A stretch of 64,000 nucleotides of DNA from Shewanella sp. GD04112 (GTDB lineage: Bacteria; Pseudomonadota; Gammaproteobacteria; Enterobacterales; Shewanellaceae), in contig NZ_JAOEAL010000001.1 in assembly GCF_029835735.1 (NCBI RefSeq), forward strand, positions 4,650,001 through 4,714,000, read 5' to 3'. This document shows positions 26,115 to 34,924 of the stretch, piece by piece (the first letter of the stretch is position 1; each line of letters opens with the position of its first letter). Both the position numbers and the translations under genes were made by a program. The notes beneath the pieces were generated by a model. The model saw only the letters and a program-made list of their open reading frames with translations, was not told the DNA's origin and ran no database searches.

Positions 26115-26678
26115 TTATCCTTTTGGATAGGGGTGAGCGACACCTTTGTGACAATCCACACAGGTCTTTCTCGCTTCAGGATCTTTCTTGAAGTTGTTGC
26201 TGTGCATTCTCACAGCCATTGGCTTCATAGTATCTGGTTGATTTTCATAAATACGAGTATGGCAGTGTTGGCAGTTCGCAGAGTCATTACCACGGAAGTA
26301 AGCTAAAGCTTTGTCAGCTTGCTCTTTGCGGTTTTCGTCTAACCAAGCTTGAGTGTTAAAGCCATCGATAGTTAAGAAACCATATAAGTCTTTAGATACG
26401 ATGATCTTCTTAATCAAGTAATCCACAGGACCGTGTGGTAAGTGGCAGTCTTGACATTGTACAGTCACACCAGCACGACCACCGCCGTGGGCAGAAGCTA
26501 ACACTTCATCTTTCAATGAGTGGTTGCTATGGCAGCTCATACAGAATGCGTCTTCGCTTGTCGCATGTAAGGTTTGTTGGGTTGCAAAATAGCCGACAAC
26601 ACCGATAACAATACCGACGACGATCAGCGCCAGGATGGAATATTTTGCGCTTGGTTTAAATAGTGCACGCCAGTTCAT
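26115..26678 (-). CDS. cymA: Tetraheme cytochrome c CymA, menaquinol dehydrogenase
   Basis: The protein has 187 residues, the length known for CymA. An N-terminal membrane anchor (about residues 12-32) precedes a periplasmic NapC/NirT domain with four CXXCH sites (CMSCH, CQDCH, CQHCH, CVDCH). The sequence is nearly identical to what I remember of S. oneidensis CymA. CymA oxidises menaquinol and feeds periplasmic reductases for fumarate, nitrate, nitrite, DMSO, urocanate or metals. The ATG at 26678 follows GGAG. It is transcribed alone and ends at a strong terminator. Confidence 0.98.
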   Translation of the reverse strand: MNWRALFKPSAKYSILALIVVGIVIGVVGYFATQQTLHATSEDAFCMSCHSNHSLKDEVLASAHGGGRAGVTVQCQDCHLPHGPVDYLIKKIIVSKDLYGFLTIDGFNTQAWLDENRKEQADKALAYFRGNDSANCQHCHTRIYENQPDTMKPMAVRMHSNNFKKDPEARKTCVDCHKGVAHPYPKG

Positions 26679-27110
26679 CACTCTATCTCCAAAAAATATT
26701 GTCAAAATTAGTTTTTATAAGACTATTTTATATTTTTTCATTTATTAGAAATTTGATTCTAAGCCTAAAAATGCCGATTAATTTAAACTTAAAAGTGCAA
26801 AATGAGACTTAGGTCTAACTCTTAATACGACAACTCGCTCAAACCAGCTTAGCAGAGCCATGTGGTACTTCAACTCTCACTAATACATTAATCATTATGC
26901 TAAGCGATCAATGATTAAGTACTACCTTAAAAAGCTAAGACAATGAAATCATTTTTAGAATACAAAAATGTGATCCACGCGACATTTACCCCGTTTATAG
27001 CTTTCTTTTAAGGTGTTTTTTCCGATAAAAAAGAAAAAAATGAATTTTGGATGAAACTTTTCCGGACTTTTATTGGTCTTTAGGAACAGGTACACATTAA
27101 TCGAGTTTTT
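26679..27110. other. Intergenic region upstream of cymA
   Basis: This 432-base AT-rich gap separates cymA (minus) from a small exported protein gene (plus). It contains one strong CRP-like palindrome (listed separately) and several AT tracts, but no coding sequence or RNA that I can support. Confidence 0.5.
26966..26987. promoter_or_regulatory. CRP-like site between cymA and the metal-island gene
   Basis: The 22-base site reads AAATGTGATC-CACG-CGACATTT, matching the CRP consensus at nearly every position of both half-sites, with one mismatch in the core (CGACA for TCACA). It is 124 bases before the plus-strand gene and 288 before cymA. CRP control of cymA is known in S. oneidensis, but the distance leaves open which promoter this copy serves. 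Confidence 0.6.
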
Positions 27111-27473
27111 ATGGCTAAGTTTTGGATCACCATAGCATTGTTATTTTCACTTATCGCCCAATCGGCGATGGTGAATGCTATGCCAACTTCAGCGATGAAT
27201 GACTTCCACGATACGCCCAGCATGCAGATGGTCGATGGCAAGATGAATTGTGCCATGCCAGATTGTCCTCCAGACGAATGCATGCTGCATTGCCAAGACT
27301 CCCTCACCAACCATTGTAAAACCCATTGTCTCGCACAACTTTATCTTACCGCCTCACAGCCTCAACTTGCCTTGATGAATCATGCAAGTAAGCGTATTGC
27401 GGTCCAAGGTTGGGCGATTCAAACGGCCGACCTCGGGTTAACCACGCCACCTCCCAACTCCGATTTGCTGTAA
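27111..27473 (+). CDS. Small exported Cys/Met-rich protein
   Basis: The 120-residue protein has a signal peptide (FWITIALLFSLIAQSAMVNA). The mature N-terminal half is rich in Met, Cys and His (MQMVDGKMNCAMPDCPPDECMLHCQ, then HCKTHC when read across 63-70), resembling soft-metal binding proteins. I do not recognise a named family; DUF2946-type proteins near copper genes have a similar look. It opens a same-strand run that ends with a CusA-type pump, so a copper or silver role is inferred. Confidence 0.55.
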   Translation: MAKFWITIALLFSLIAQSAMVNAMPTSAMNDFHDTPSMQMVDGKMNCAMPDCPPDECMLHCQDSLTNHCKTHCLAQLYLTASQPQLALMNHASKRIAVQGWAIQTADLGLTTPPPNSDLL

Positions 27474-27567
27474 CCGATCTTTTTAACGATTAAATCGATT
27501 CAATATTCCGCGACGGTGCCACCACGATTGCGCACCCTCGCGATACAGCAAATTTTTGGAGTTTATT

Positions 27568-28026
27568 ATGAAAACCACTTTATTAAATAAAGCATTCGTT
27601 GGCGCTACTTTAATCATGAGCACTTTGGCGATTAGCGTGACTGCAACTGCGGCAACCTTAAAAGGCACAGATACCCTCAATGTGGTCAGTATTAATGGCC
27701 AAGCCACGAAAGCCTTTAAACCTGTGCAATTGCCAGAAGGTAAAGTGCTGGTCGAAGTTAAATATCAAGACATGTTTAGCTATCGCGCCGATGATAGCGG
27801 CACTTGGGTCAAATCAGAGCCTTTATTCTTTACCCTAAATGTCGCGCCGGAGTCTAATTACCAAATCAACACCCCAACTAAATTAGTCAGCGAAGCCGAT
27901 GCTAAACGTTTTATTAAAAACCCTAGCATTCAGTTAAGCGTGGATGGCGCCGAACCGCAGCAACTACCCCTGCAAAACCACAGCCAATTGATGGCGGATA
28001 TGCTGGAAAGTCACCCTTCTAAATAA
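27568..28026 (+). CDS. DUF2057 family exported protein (YccT/CsgI-like)
   Basis: The protein has 152 residues with a signal peptide (LLNKAFVGATLIMSTLAISVTATA). The mature part contains TLNVVSINGQ, LPEGKVLVEVKYQDMF and FTLNVAPESNYQI, matching DUF2057. In enterobacteria one member (CsgI/YccT) affects curli assembly. Here it sits between metal-binding genes, a different context. The ATG at 27568 follows GGAG; a 12-base longer frame exists. Confidence 0.7.
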   Translation: MKTTLLNKAFVGATLIMSTLAISVTATAATLKGTDTLNVVSINGQATKAFKPVQLPEGKVLVEVKYQDMFSYRADDSGTWVKSEPLFFTLNVAPESNYQINTPTKLVSEADAKRFIKNPSIQLSVDGAEPQQLPLQNHSQLMADMLESHPSK

Positions 28027-28133
28027 TAAACCTTAGGAGTTTACAAGCAGGGGCATTAACTGAAATGTGAGTTAACGCATTGCAGCATAATGCCTCTATG
28101 CTAAAATCGAGTCGTTCATTATTTGGAATACAT

Positions 28134-28574
28134 ATGCATCAGACACTTAGTCGTTATCTATTAGTCATATTCACTTTACTCGCACTCGTCGGGCAAAGTG
28201 TCGTGTCTAATGGTCACGCCATGGTGATGCGCTCTATGGAGATGGGTGCTATGGTTCATAATCCTTCCAGCCAAGGAATGGACCATGCAGCCATGATGCA
28301 AATGAACACAGAGAACCGCTCTGACTCAAGTACAATGGCCAATACAGATTGCTGTAACGATCAAATGCTTCCCGGCGCGAAGCAGCACTGCTGTGATGGC
28401 ACCACATCCTGTCTCAACGATTGTGGACATTGTTTAATGATTTCAGTTGCTGGCACTCTTTTCAGCCCACACCTCTGGCCGAGTGTGAGTCTGAGCGACA
28501 CCCCAGTGGCCACTCCTATGCCTCATTTCCACTCTATCTCTTTGTCCTCGGCCTTCAAACCGCCGATAGCCTAG
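28134..28574 (+). CDS. Exported Met/His/Cys-rich protein
   Basis: The protein has 146 residues starting at the ATG after GGAATACAT. A hydrophobic N-terminus (YLLVIFTLLALVGQSVVS) is followed by a Met/His-rich stretch (HAMVMRSMEMGAMVH, MDHAAMMQM) and a cluster of Cys (CCNDQ, HCCDG, CLNDCGHC). It then has a second hydrophobic segment. The composition suggests binding of Cu(I)/Ag(I) in the periplasm. The family is unrecognised. An upstream frame opens at 28080. It is about 220 bases before the next metal-binding protein. Confidence 0.5.
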   Translation: MHQTLSRYLLVIFTLLALVGQSVVSNGHAMVMRSMEMGAMVHNPSSQGMDHAAMMQMNTENRSDSSTMANTDCCNDQMLPGAKQHCCDGTTSCLNDCGHCLMISVAGTLFSPHLWPSVSLSDTPVATPMPHFHSISLSSAFKPPIA

Positions 28575-28796
28575 CCTCATTGCGCCCTTTTTTCAGGGCA
28601 AACCAAGCTAACAAAACAATTTATTTCGCCGTTTATTGTGGTGCGCCAACATCTAAGCACCCAGAGTAAAGCAAAAGCGTTGTACTGAGCACACAGGCCA
28701 CTGTGTCGACCCTTTCTCGCGCCTCAAAACGCCAGAATCTCGCAGTCACGTTTTATGCACTCATATTCGGCTATGAAACCCGATGGAGTGAACAAT

Positions 28797-29057
28797 ATGA
28801 AAACCTTAACTAATCTTGCCTTAGTTGCATTTTTAATGACCAGCACCAGTGTGTTTGCCACGGCAACACCCCATGAGCATCATCACAACAATGCTGCGCC
28901 ACAGGAACAAGCTCAAGCCTATGTTTGCCCTATGCACCCCGAAGTGACAGGCAACAAAGGCGATACTTGCCCTAAATGTGGCATGAACTTAGAGCCAAAA
29001 GCGACGGAAGAAAAAATGGCTGACGGTGCAATGCACAAAGATCACGCGCACCACTAA
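28797..29057 (+). CDS. Small periplasmic heavy-metal-binding protein
   Basis: The 86-residue protein has a signal peptide (MKTLTNLALVAFLMTSTSVFA), a His-rich stretch (HEHHHNN), one CPMHPEVTGNKGDTCPKCGM domain and a His-rich tail (HKDHAHH). The YVCPMHP...CPKCGM motif is the heavy-metal-binding domain found on CusB/CopA-type proteins, here as a free protein. It is 21 bases before the RND adaptor gene that carries two more copies, so it may deliver metal to that pump. Confidence 0.75.
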   Translation: MKTLTNLALVAFLMTSTSVFATATPHEHHHNNAAPQEQAQAYVCPMHPEVTGNKGDTCPKCGMNLEPKATEEKMADGAMHKDHAHH

Positions 29058-29078
29058 GCTAGGCTGGAGATGAGGCAT

Positions 29079-30581
29079 ATGAACCAATTTCACAAAGTAA
29101 AAAAGCCGGGCCCTAAGGCAGTATTGATACTCAGCAGTTTACTGATGGGTACGCCTTGGTTAACCCAGGCCCAGCTCGCGAATCCTGCCACTCAAGCAGA
29201 GGCAGGCCACGAGCATGCGCACGATACTCACAGTGCAAATCAAGTCAAAACCTACACTTGCCCTATGCACCCCGAGGTCGAAAGCCACGAACCCGGCCGT
29301 TGCCCTAAGTGCAATATGTTCCTCGTTGAAAAAGAAGAAGAGGAAGAAGCCAGCACGGCCGCCCAACATGCAGAGCATCAAGCGGCAAGCCAAAATGCGG
29401 CGCAAGTCTTTGATACGCCAACACCCAAAGCGAATAGCTTAGTAAAAAGCCAAAGCTCGGGTGCGACCATTAAATATGTCTGCCCTATGCACGCTCACAT
29501 TATTAGTGACGTGCCCGGCACTTGCCCTATCTGCGGCATGAATTTAGAAAAGGTTGAAACCGGCGGTAATACCCAAGAAATCAACATTAATGTCTCTGGC
29601 AGCATGCAACAGGCGCTTGCACTGAAAGTGGCCGAAGCAAAACGCGATACCCTGTGGAAGTTTGTCGAAACCGTCGGCCAAATTGACTACGACGAGAGCC
29701 AGATCAACCATGTGCATGCCCGTGTAACTGGCTGGATTGAGAAGCTGATGATCAAATCGGTGGGCGACTCAGTTAAAAAAGGCCAGTTACTATATGAGAT
29801 CTATTCACCCGATCTGATTAATGCCCAAGATGATTATCTGTTAGCACTCGATACCGCCAAATCTGCGGGAAACAGTAGCCGTTATCAGGATTTAGTCCGC
29901 AAAGCCGGGCTGCGTTTATCGCTGCTTGGCATGAATGAAAAACAAATCCAACAGCTTGCAGACTCACGCAAAACCCAATACCGGGTGCCTTTTTATGCCC
30001 AGCAAGATGGCATAGTCAAAGCACTCGATGTGCGTGATGGCATGTATATCCAACCGTCAACCGAGGTGATGTCGGTTGTCGACCTCTCTAAAGTTTGGGT
30101 GATTGCCGATGTGTTTGAAAACGAGCAAAGCTGGATTGCCGTGGGTCAAGAGGCCGAAGTCTCAGTCCCCGCGATGAATATCAGCGGTATCGAAGGCACC
30201 ATTGACTATATCTATCCCGAGCTGGACCCCGTCACCCGCAGCTTAAGAGTACGCGTGGTGCTGAATAATACCGATATTTCCCTAAGACCTAAGACGCTCG
30301 CCAAGGTCTCGCTCTTCGGCGGCCCGAATAAAGATGTGTTAGTGATCCCGCAGGAAGCCCTGATCCAAACGGGTAAAGAAAACCGCGTGATAGTAAAACA
30401 GGCCGATGACAGCTTCACCGCTAAGGCTGTGACGGTCGGCATGATGAGCCAAGGTAAGGCCGAGATAGTCTCGGGCCTTAACGAAGGTGAACGCGTGGTG
30501 ACATCGGGACAATTCCTACTCGACTCCGAGGCCAGCCTCAAGGGCAGCTTAATGCGTTTAAGCAGCGGCCATCAGCACTAG
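29079..30581 (+). CDS. cusB: RND efflux periplasmic adaptor, CusB-like with two metal-binding domains
   Basis: The protein has 500 residues and a signal peptide. Two heavy-metal-binding domains come first, at about residues 60-85 (YTCPMHPEVESHEPGRCPKC) and 130-155 (YVCPMHAHIISDVPGTCPIC). A membrane-fusion protein core follows (VHARVTGWIEKLMIKSVGDSVKKGQLLYEIYSPDL, a helical hairpin, then beta-barrel VPFYAQQDGIVKALDVRDGMYI). It links a CusA-type pump to an outer-membrane channel. The duplicated motif is more than in E. coli CusB. The symbol is by family similarity. Confidence 0.85.
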   Translation: MNQFHKVKKPGPKAVLILSSLLMGTPWLTQAQLANPATQAEAGHEHAHDTHSANQVKTYTCPMHPEVESHEPGRCPKCNMFLVEKEEEEEASTAAQHAEHQAASQNAAQVFDTPTPKANSLVKSQSSGATIKYVCPMHAHIISDVPGTCPICGMNLEKVETGGNTQEININVSGSMQQALALKVAEAKRDTLWKFVETVGQIDYDESQINHVHARVTGWIEKLMIKSVGDSVKKGQLLYEIYSPDLINAQDDYLLALDTAKSAGNSSRYQDLVRKAGLRLSLLGMNEKQIQQLADSRKTQYRVPFYAQQDGIVKALDVRDGMYIQPSTEVMSVVDLSKVWVIADVFENEQSWIAVGQEAEVSVPAMNISGIEGTIDYIYPELDPVTRSLRVRVVLNNTDISLRPKTLAKVSLFGGPNKDVLVIPQEALIQTGKENRVIVKQADDSFTAKAVTVGMMSQGKAEIVSGLNEGERVVTSGQFLLDSEASLKGSLMRLSSGHQH

Positions 30582-30590
30582 GAGCGGATT

Positions 30591-33500
30591 ATGTTGAAAT
30601 ATATTATCGAGTCCTCGATCAGGCAAAGGCTCATGGTGTTGATTATCGCCATGATGATCACTGTCTGGGGGATACAGGAGCTGCGTAAAACGCCGCTCGA
30701 TGCCCTGCCGGATTTATCCGACGTGCAAGTGATTATTAAGACTCCTTATCCGGGTCAAGCACCAAAATTGGTTGAAGAACAAGTGACTTACCCACTCTCA
30801 ACCGCCATGTTAGCCGTGCCCGGTGCGAAAACCGTGCGGGGTTATTCGATGTTTGGCGACTCCTATGTCTATGTGATCTTCGAAGATGGCACCGACATCT
30901 ATTGGGCGCGTTCGCGGGTGTTGGAGTATTTAAGCCAGATCAGCAGTCGCTTGCCCCAAGGGGTGCAACCCTCACTCGGCCCCGATGCCTCAGGTGTGGG
31001 TTGGGTGTTTGAGTACGCACTGGTCGATCGCTCCGGTAACTTAGACCTGTCGCAACTGAAAAGCTTACAGGATTGGTATCTCAAACTTGAGCTACAAAGC
31101 GTTGCTGGAGTCTCCGAAGTCGCGACCGTCGGCGGCATGGAACAAACCTATCAAATCGTGCTTGAGCCGGACAAAATGGCGATTTACAAGCTCGATATCG
31201 CCGCCGTTAAGCAAGCGATAGATAAAGCCAATAGCGAGGCCGGTGGTTCTGTGGTCGAAATGGCCGAAGCCGAGTACATGGTGCGCGCTAAGGGTTATCG
31301 CCAAACCTTAGAGGATTTTCGCGAAATTCCTTTAGGGATCACTAGCCCATCAGGCACAGGTTTGTTGCTCAAGGATGTTGCCACCGTCCGTAAAGGCCCT
31401 GCTTCTCGCCGTGGTATAGCCGAGCTAGATGGCGAAGGCGAAGTCGTGGGTGGCATTGTGGTCATGCGTTACGGTGAAAACGCCCTCGCGACGATTGATG
31501 CGGTCAAAGCCAAACTCGAAGAGTTAAAAACTGGTTTGCCAGACGGCGTGGAAATCATTCCAACCTATGACCGTTCGCAACTGATCCAAAAGTCCGTCGA
31601 TAACCTGTTCAGCAAAGTGGTCGAAGAAATGCTGGTCGTGGGCTTAGTGTGTCTGCTGTTTTTGCTGCATGCCCGCTCAACCTTAGTGGCCGTTATCACC
31701 TTGCCGCTGTCGATTCTTATCGCCTTTATCGTGATGAACAAAATGGGCGTGAATGCCAACATCATGAGCCTTGGCGGCATCGCCATCGCTATCGGTGCTG
31801 TGGTTGACGGCGCCATCGTGATGATCGAAAACCTGCACAAACATTTGGAGCATTTTAAAGCCGAGCACGACCGTGAGCCTTCGGTAAAAGAACATTGGCG
31901 CATTGTGACTGAAGCCTCGATTGAAGTCGGACCAGCGCTGTTTTTCTCGCTGATTATCATTACCTTAAGCTTTGTTCCCGTCTTCGCGCTAGAGGCGCAG
32001 GAAGGACGTTTATTCGCACCGCTCGCCTATACCAAAACCTTTGCCATGGCGGCGGCCGCGTTTTTATCTATCACCTTAGTGCCCATTCTGATGGGTTACT
32101 TTATCCGCGGGAAAATCCCAAGCGAGCGCAGCAACCCCATCAGTCGTGTGCTGATAGCCCTATATCAACCGGCATTAAAACTGGTGCTTAAGTTCCCTAA
32201 AATCACCATTGTGCTTGCCTTAGTGGCATTGGCGAGCGCTTGGTATCCTATGACGCGCATGGGCAGTGAGTTTATGCCCGCCCTCGAAGAGGGGGATTTA
32301 CTCTATATGCCAACGGCACTGCCAGGGATCAGCGCCAGTAAAGCCGCCGAAGTGCTGCAACAGACCGACCGTTTGATTAAAACCGTCCCTGAGGTAGCCC
32401 GCGTATTTGGTAAAGTCGGCCGCGCCGAAACCGCGACCGATCCTGCGCCACTGACTATGCTCGAAACCACGATTATGCTTAAACCCCATGAAGAGTGGCG
32501 AGAGGGCATGACCTTAGACGGCATCATCAATCAGCTGCAACAAACGGTAAAAGTGCCCGGCCTAACCAACGCTTGGGTGCAACCGATTAAAACCCGTATC
32601 GATATGCTGTCGACGGGGATTAAAACCCCCGTGGGGATTAAGATCACCGGTGCCGATGTCAATGAGCTACAAACCCTAGGCGCTAAGATTGAGGCCATCT
32701 TAAGTAAAGTGCCACACACTAAATCTGCCTACGCCGAACGCAGTGGTGGCGGTCGCTATATCGATATCAGCCCTAAACTCGATGTGGCCGCCCGCTACGG
32801 CATGACGCTACAGGATATCCAAGATGTAGTACGTTACGCGATTGGTGGTATGGACATTGGTGAGTCGGTTCAAGGCGCGGAGCGTTACCCCATTAACCTG
32901 CGCTATCCCCGTGAACTGCGTGACAATATCGAGAAACTGCGCGAACTGCCGGTGATCACTAAATCAGGGCATTATTTGCCGCTACGTAACTTGGCCGATA
33001 TCGAAATTAACGATGGCGCGCCAATGCTTAAGAGTGAGAACGGCCGGTTAATTTCGTGGGTATTTATCGATATCGAAGGCACTTCGATTGGTGAATATAT
33101 CGCCGCGGCAAAAACCGCTTTAGATGAAGAACTCGTTGTGCCGCCCCGTTATAGCTATAGCTTTGCGGGTCAATACGAGTACATGCAGCGGGTCGATGCC
33201 AAGCTTAAGCAAGTGATCCCTATGGCACTCGGGGTGATCTTTATTCTACTGATGATGACCTTTGGCTCGACCATGCAGGCCAGCATTATTATGCTCAGCC
33301 TCCCCTTCGCCCTCGTGGGTAGCACTTGGTTATTGTATCTGCTCGACTACAACATCTCGGTCGCCGTCGCAGTGGGGATGATCGCCCTTGCTGGGGTCGC
33401 AGCCGAATTCGGGGTGGTGATGTTGGTGTACCTCAATAACGCCATTAAACATCGGCAGGAGAAAAACACTTACCACACAGTCGACGACTTAAAAGAAGCC

Positions 33501-33728
33501 TTGATTGAAGGTGCGGTAATGCGTATTCGACCTAAAGCAATGACAGTAGCAACCATCTTCTTCGGCCTCTTGCCCATCATGTGGGGCGCAGGTTCGGGTA
33601 ACGATGTAATGCAAAAAATCGCTGCCCCTATGGTCGGCGGTATGGTGACAGCCCCGATACTGTCGCTGTTTGTGCTGCCAGCACTGTATCTGTTGATCTA
33701 CGCGCGCCAAATCAATAAAGCAGAATAA
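30591..33728 (+). CDS. cusA: CusA/CzcA-type heavy-metal RND efflux pump
   Basis: The 1045-residue protein has 12 membrane segments and two large periplasmic loops. The start IIESSIRQRLMVLIIAMMITVWGIQEL and PLDALPDLSDVQVIIKT are typical of the HME-RND class, and AIGAVVDGAIVMIENLHKHLE carries the Asp of the proton relay in helix 4. The monovalent (Cu/Ag, CusA) subclass fits the Met-rich neighbours better than the divalent CzcA subclass, but the choice is an inference. It follows the adaptor by nine bases. No CusC/TolC-like gene is adjacent. Confidence 0.92.
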   Translation: MLKYIIESSIRQRLMVLIIAMMITVWGIQELRKTPLDALPDLSDVQVIIKTPYPGQAPKLVEEQVTYPLSTAMLAVPGAKTVRGYSMFGDSYVYVIFEDGTDIYWARSRVLEYLSQISSRLPQGVQPSLGPDASGVGWVFEYALVDRSGNLDLSQLKSLQDWYLKLELQSVAGVSEVATVGGMEQTYQIVLEPDKMAIYKLDIAAVKQAIDKANSEAGGSVVEMAEAEYMVRAKGYRQTLEDFREIPLGITSPSGTGLLLKDVATVRKGPASRRGIAELDGEGEVVGGIVVMRYGENALATIDAVKAKLEELKTGLPDGVEIIPTYDRSQLIQKSVDNLFSKVVEEMLVVGLVCLLFLLHARSTLVAVITLPLSILIAFIVMNKMGVNANIMSLGGIAIAIGAVVDGAIVMIENLHKHLEHFKAEHDREPSVKEHWRIVTEASIEVGPALFFSLIIITLSFVPVFALEAQEGRLFAPLAYTKTFAMAAAAFLSITLVPILMGYFIRGKIPSERSNPISRVLIALYQPALKLVLKFPKITIVLALVALASAWYPMTRMGSEFMPALEEGDLLYMPTALPGISASKAAEVLQQTDRLIKTVPEVARVFGKVGRAETATDPAPLTMLETTIMLKPHEEWREGMTLDGIINQLQQTVKVPGLTNAWVQPIKTRIDMLSTGIKTPVGIKITGADVNELQTLGAKIEAILSKVPHTKSAYAERSGGGRYIDISPKLDVAARYGMTLQDIQDVVRYAIGGMDIGESVQGAERYPINLRYPRELRDNIEKLRELPVITKSGHYLPLRNLADIEINDGAPMLKSENGRLISWVFIDIEGTSIGEYIAAAKTALDEELVVPPRYSYSFAGQYEYMQRVDAKLKQVIPMALGVIFILLMMTFGSTMQASIIMLSLPFALVGSTWLLYLLDYNISVAVAVGMIALAGVAAEFGVVMLVYLNNAIKHRQEKNTYHTVDDLKEALIEGAVMRIRPKAMTVATIFFGLLPIMWGAGSGNDVMQKIAAPMVGGMVTAPILSLFVLPALYLLIYARQINKAE

Positions 33729-33747
33729 CCCTTTGCTTTACTTCACC

Positions 33748-33787
33748 ATAACCCCTCGCGTGATTAACGCTAGGGGTTATGCTTTTT
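33748..33787. terminator. Terminator between the pump gene and trpS2
   Basis: ATAACCCCT (33748-33756) pairs with AGGGGTTAT (33772-33780), followed by GCTTTTT. It can end the pump transcript; on the other strand it follows the auxiliary trpS stop. Confidence 0.8.
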
Positions 33788-33795
33788 AGGTCATT

Positions 33796-34827
33796 TCAAA
33801 ATAGATTTAAACCAAAGGCAGTTTTGACTCGTCTTAAAACCCCATCCGACTCTTCGCGAGCCTTAGCGGTTCCCTCCTTAAGAATCGACACTAACTGAGC
33901 CTTATCGGCTAAGAGCAAAGCGCGACGCTTACGAATGGGGGCAAGTAAGCTTTGTAAGCATTCCTCTAAAATCGCTTTCGTTTTTCCATCCCCTAATCCA
34001 CCTGCACGATAATGGGACTTTAGTTCAGCAACATATTGAAGATCAGGATGAAAAGCGTCGAGATAGGTAAATACAACGTTGCCTTCGACTCGACCGGGAT
34101 CGTTTATATTTATATGCGTGGGATCGGTATACATAGCCTTCACAGCCTTCGAAATATCTTGTTCACTCGATCCAAGCATAATGGTATTGCCGATCGTTTT
34201 TGACATCTTACTTTTTCCATCCACACTCGGTAGACGTGTCATATGACTTAACAGCGGTCGACATTCAACCAGCACCTCATCCTGCGCAATCTGGTTCAGT
34301 TTTCTGACAATTTCATTAGTCTGTTCCAACATTGGCAACTGATCATCCCCGACAGGAATCAATGTGGCTTTGAACGCTGTGATATCCGCCGCTTGGCTAA
34401 TTGGATAAGTCAAAAATCCTGCGGGAATCGAACGCCCAAAGGCCTTGCTATTGATTTCATTTTTAACAGTGGGATTACGTTCTAATCTGGCAATCGAAAC
34501 CAAGTTTGCATAGTACATAGTCAACTCAGCTAACGCGGGGATAGAAGATTGCAAGCAAATAGTTGTTTTCGCAGGATCTATGCCCACTGCGAGATAGTCG
34601 GCAACCACATTTAAGATATTTGCAGCCACTTTTTGTGGCTGATGACCGTTATCCGTCAATCCTTGCATATCGGCGACGAGAATAGTCTGCTCAAATCTAT
34701 GCTGTAACTCAATTCGTTGCTTCAGCGAACCAACATAATGACCTAAATGCAAAGGCCCTGTGGCTCTATCGCCAGTCAGCACTTTATCTGGTTGGGCAGG
34801 AATGGATAGTGATGAATGTTGTTGCAT
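33796..34827 (-). CDS. trpS2: Auxiliary tryptophanyl-tRNA synthetase
   Basis: The 343-residue class I synthetase charges tRNA-Trp. The ATP-binding signature is LHLGHY at residues 26-31 within GDRATGPLHLGHYVGSL, and the second signature KMSKT is at 207-211. The GDRxTGxLHLGH form of the first motif is characteristic of the second TrpRS class seen in Streptomyces TrpRS1 and others, some of which resist indolmycin, rather than the common GxxPSGxxxxGNY form. The ATG at 34827 follows GGAG; a longer frame to 34878 overlaps the attenuator. The gene is alone and preceded by a Trp-codon leader, so it is probably induced when charged tRNA-Trp is low. Confidence 0.9.
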   Translation of the reverse strand: MQQHSSLSIPAQPDKVLTGDRATGPLHLGHYVGSLKQRIELQHRFEQTILVADMQGLTDNGHQPQKVAANILNVVADYLAVGIDPAKTTICLQSSIPALAELTMYYANLVSIARLERNPTVKNEINSKAFGRSIPAGFLTYPISQAADITAFKATLIPVGDDQLPMLEQTNEIVRKLNQIAQDEVLVECRPLLSHMTRLPSVDGKSKMSKTIGNTIMLGSSEQDISKAVKAMYTDPTHININDPGRVEGNVVFTYLDAFHPDLQYVAELKSHYRAGGLGDGKTKAILEECLQSLLAPIRKRRALLLADKAQLVSILKEGTAKAREESDGVLRRVKTAFGLNLF

Positions 34828-34838
34828 GGTATATCTCC

Positions 34839-34899
34839 AAAAAATTAGCCGACCGGAGACACTCTGATAGATATTCACTCGTTGCCATCCGGCAGCTAG
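34839..34899 (-). terminator. Attenuator terminator hairpin upstream of trpS2
   Basis: On the minus strand TAGCTGCCGGA (34888-34898) pairs with TCCGGTCGGCTA (34846-34857) in an 11-bp stem with one bulged T and one G-T pair. It is followed by A then six Ts (34839-34844). The T-run directly abuts the GGAG of trpS2, so termination here would prevent its expression. The loop is about 30 bases. Confidence 0.75.
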
Positions 34900-34922
34900 T
34901 GAATGTAAAAAGCCTAGCGCCG
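34889..34922 (-). promoter_or_regulatory. Antiterminator hairpin of the trpS2 leader
   Basis: CGGCGCTAG (34914-34922) pairs with CTAGCTGCCG (34890-34899) through nine base pairs with one bulged T. It uses the same bases as the 5' half of the terminator, so the two folds exclude each other. A third pairing, GCGCTC (34935-34940) with GAGCGGC (34919-34925), would sequester the antiterminator when the leader is fully translated. This 1:2, 2:3, 3:4 layout is the classical attenuation arrangement. Confidence 0.75.
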
Positions 34923-34924
34923 CT

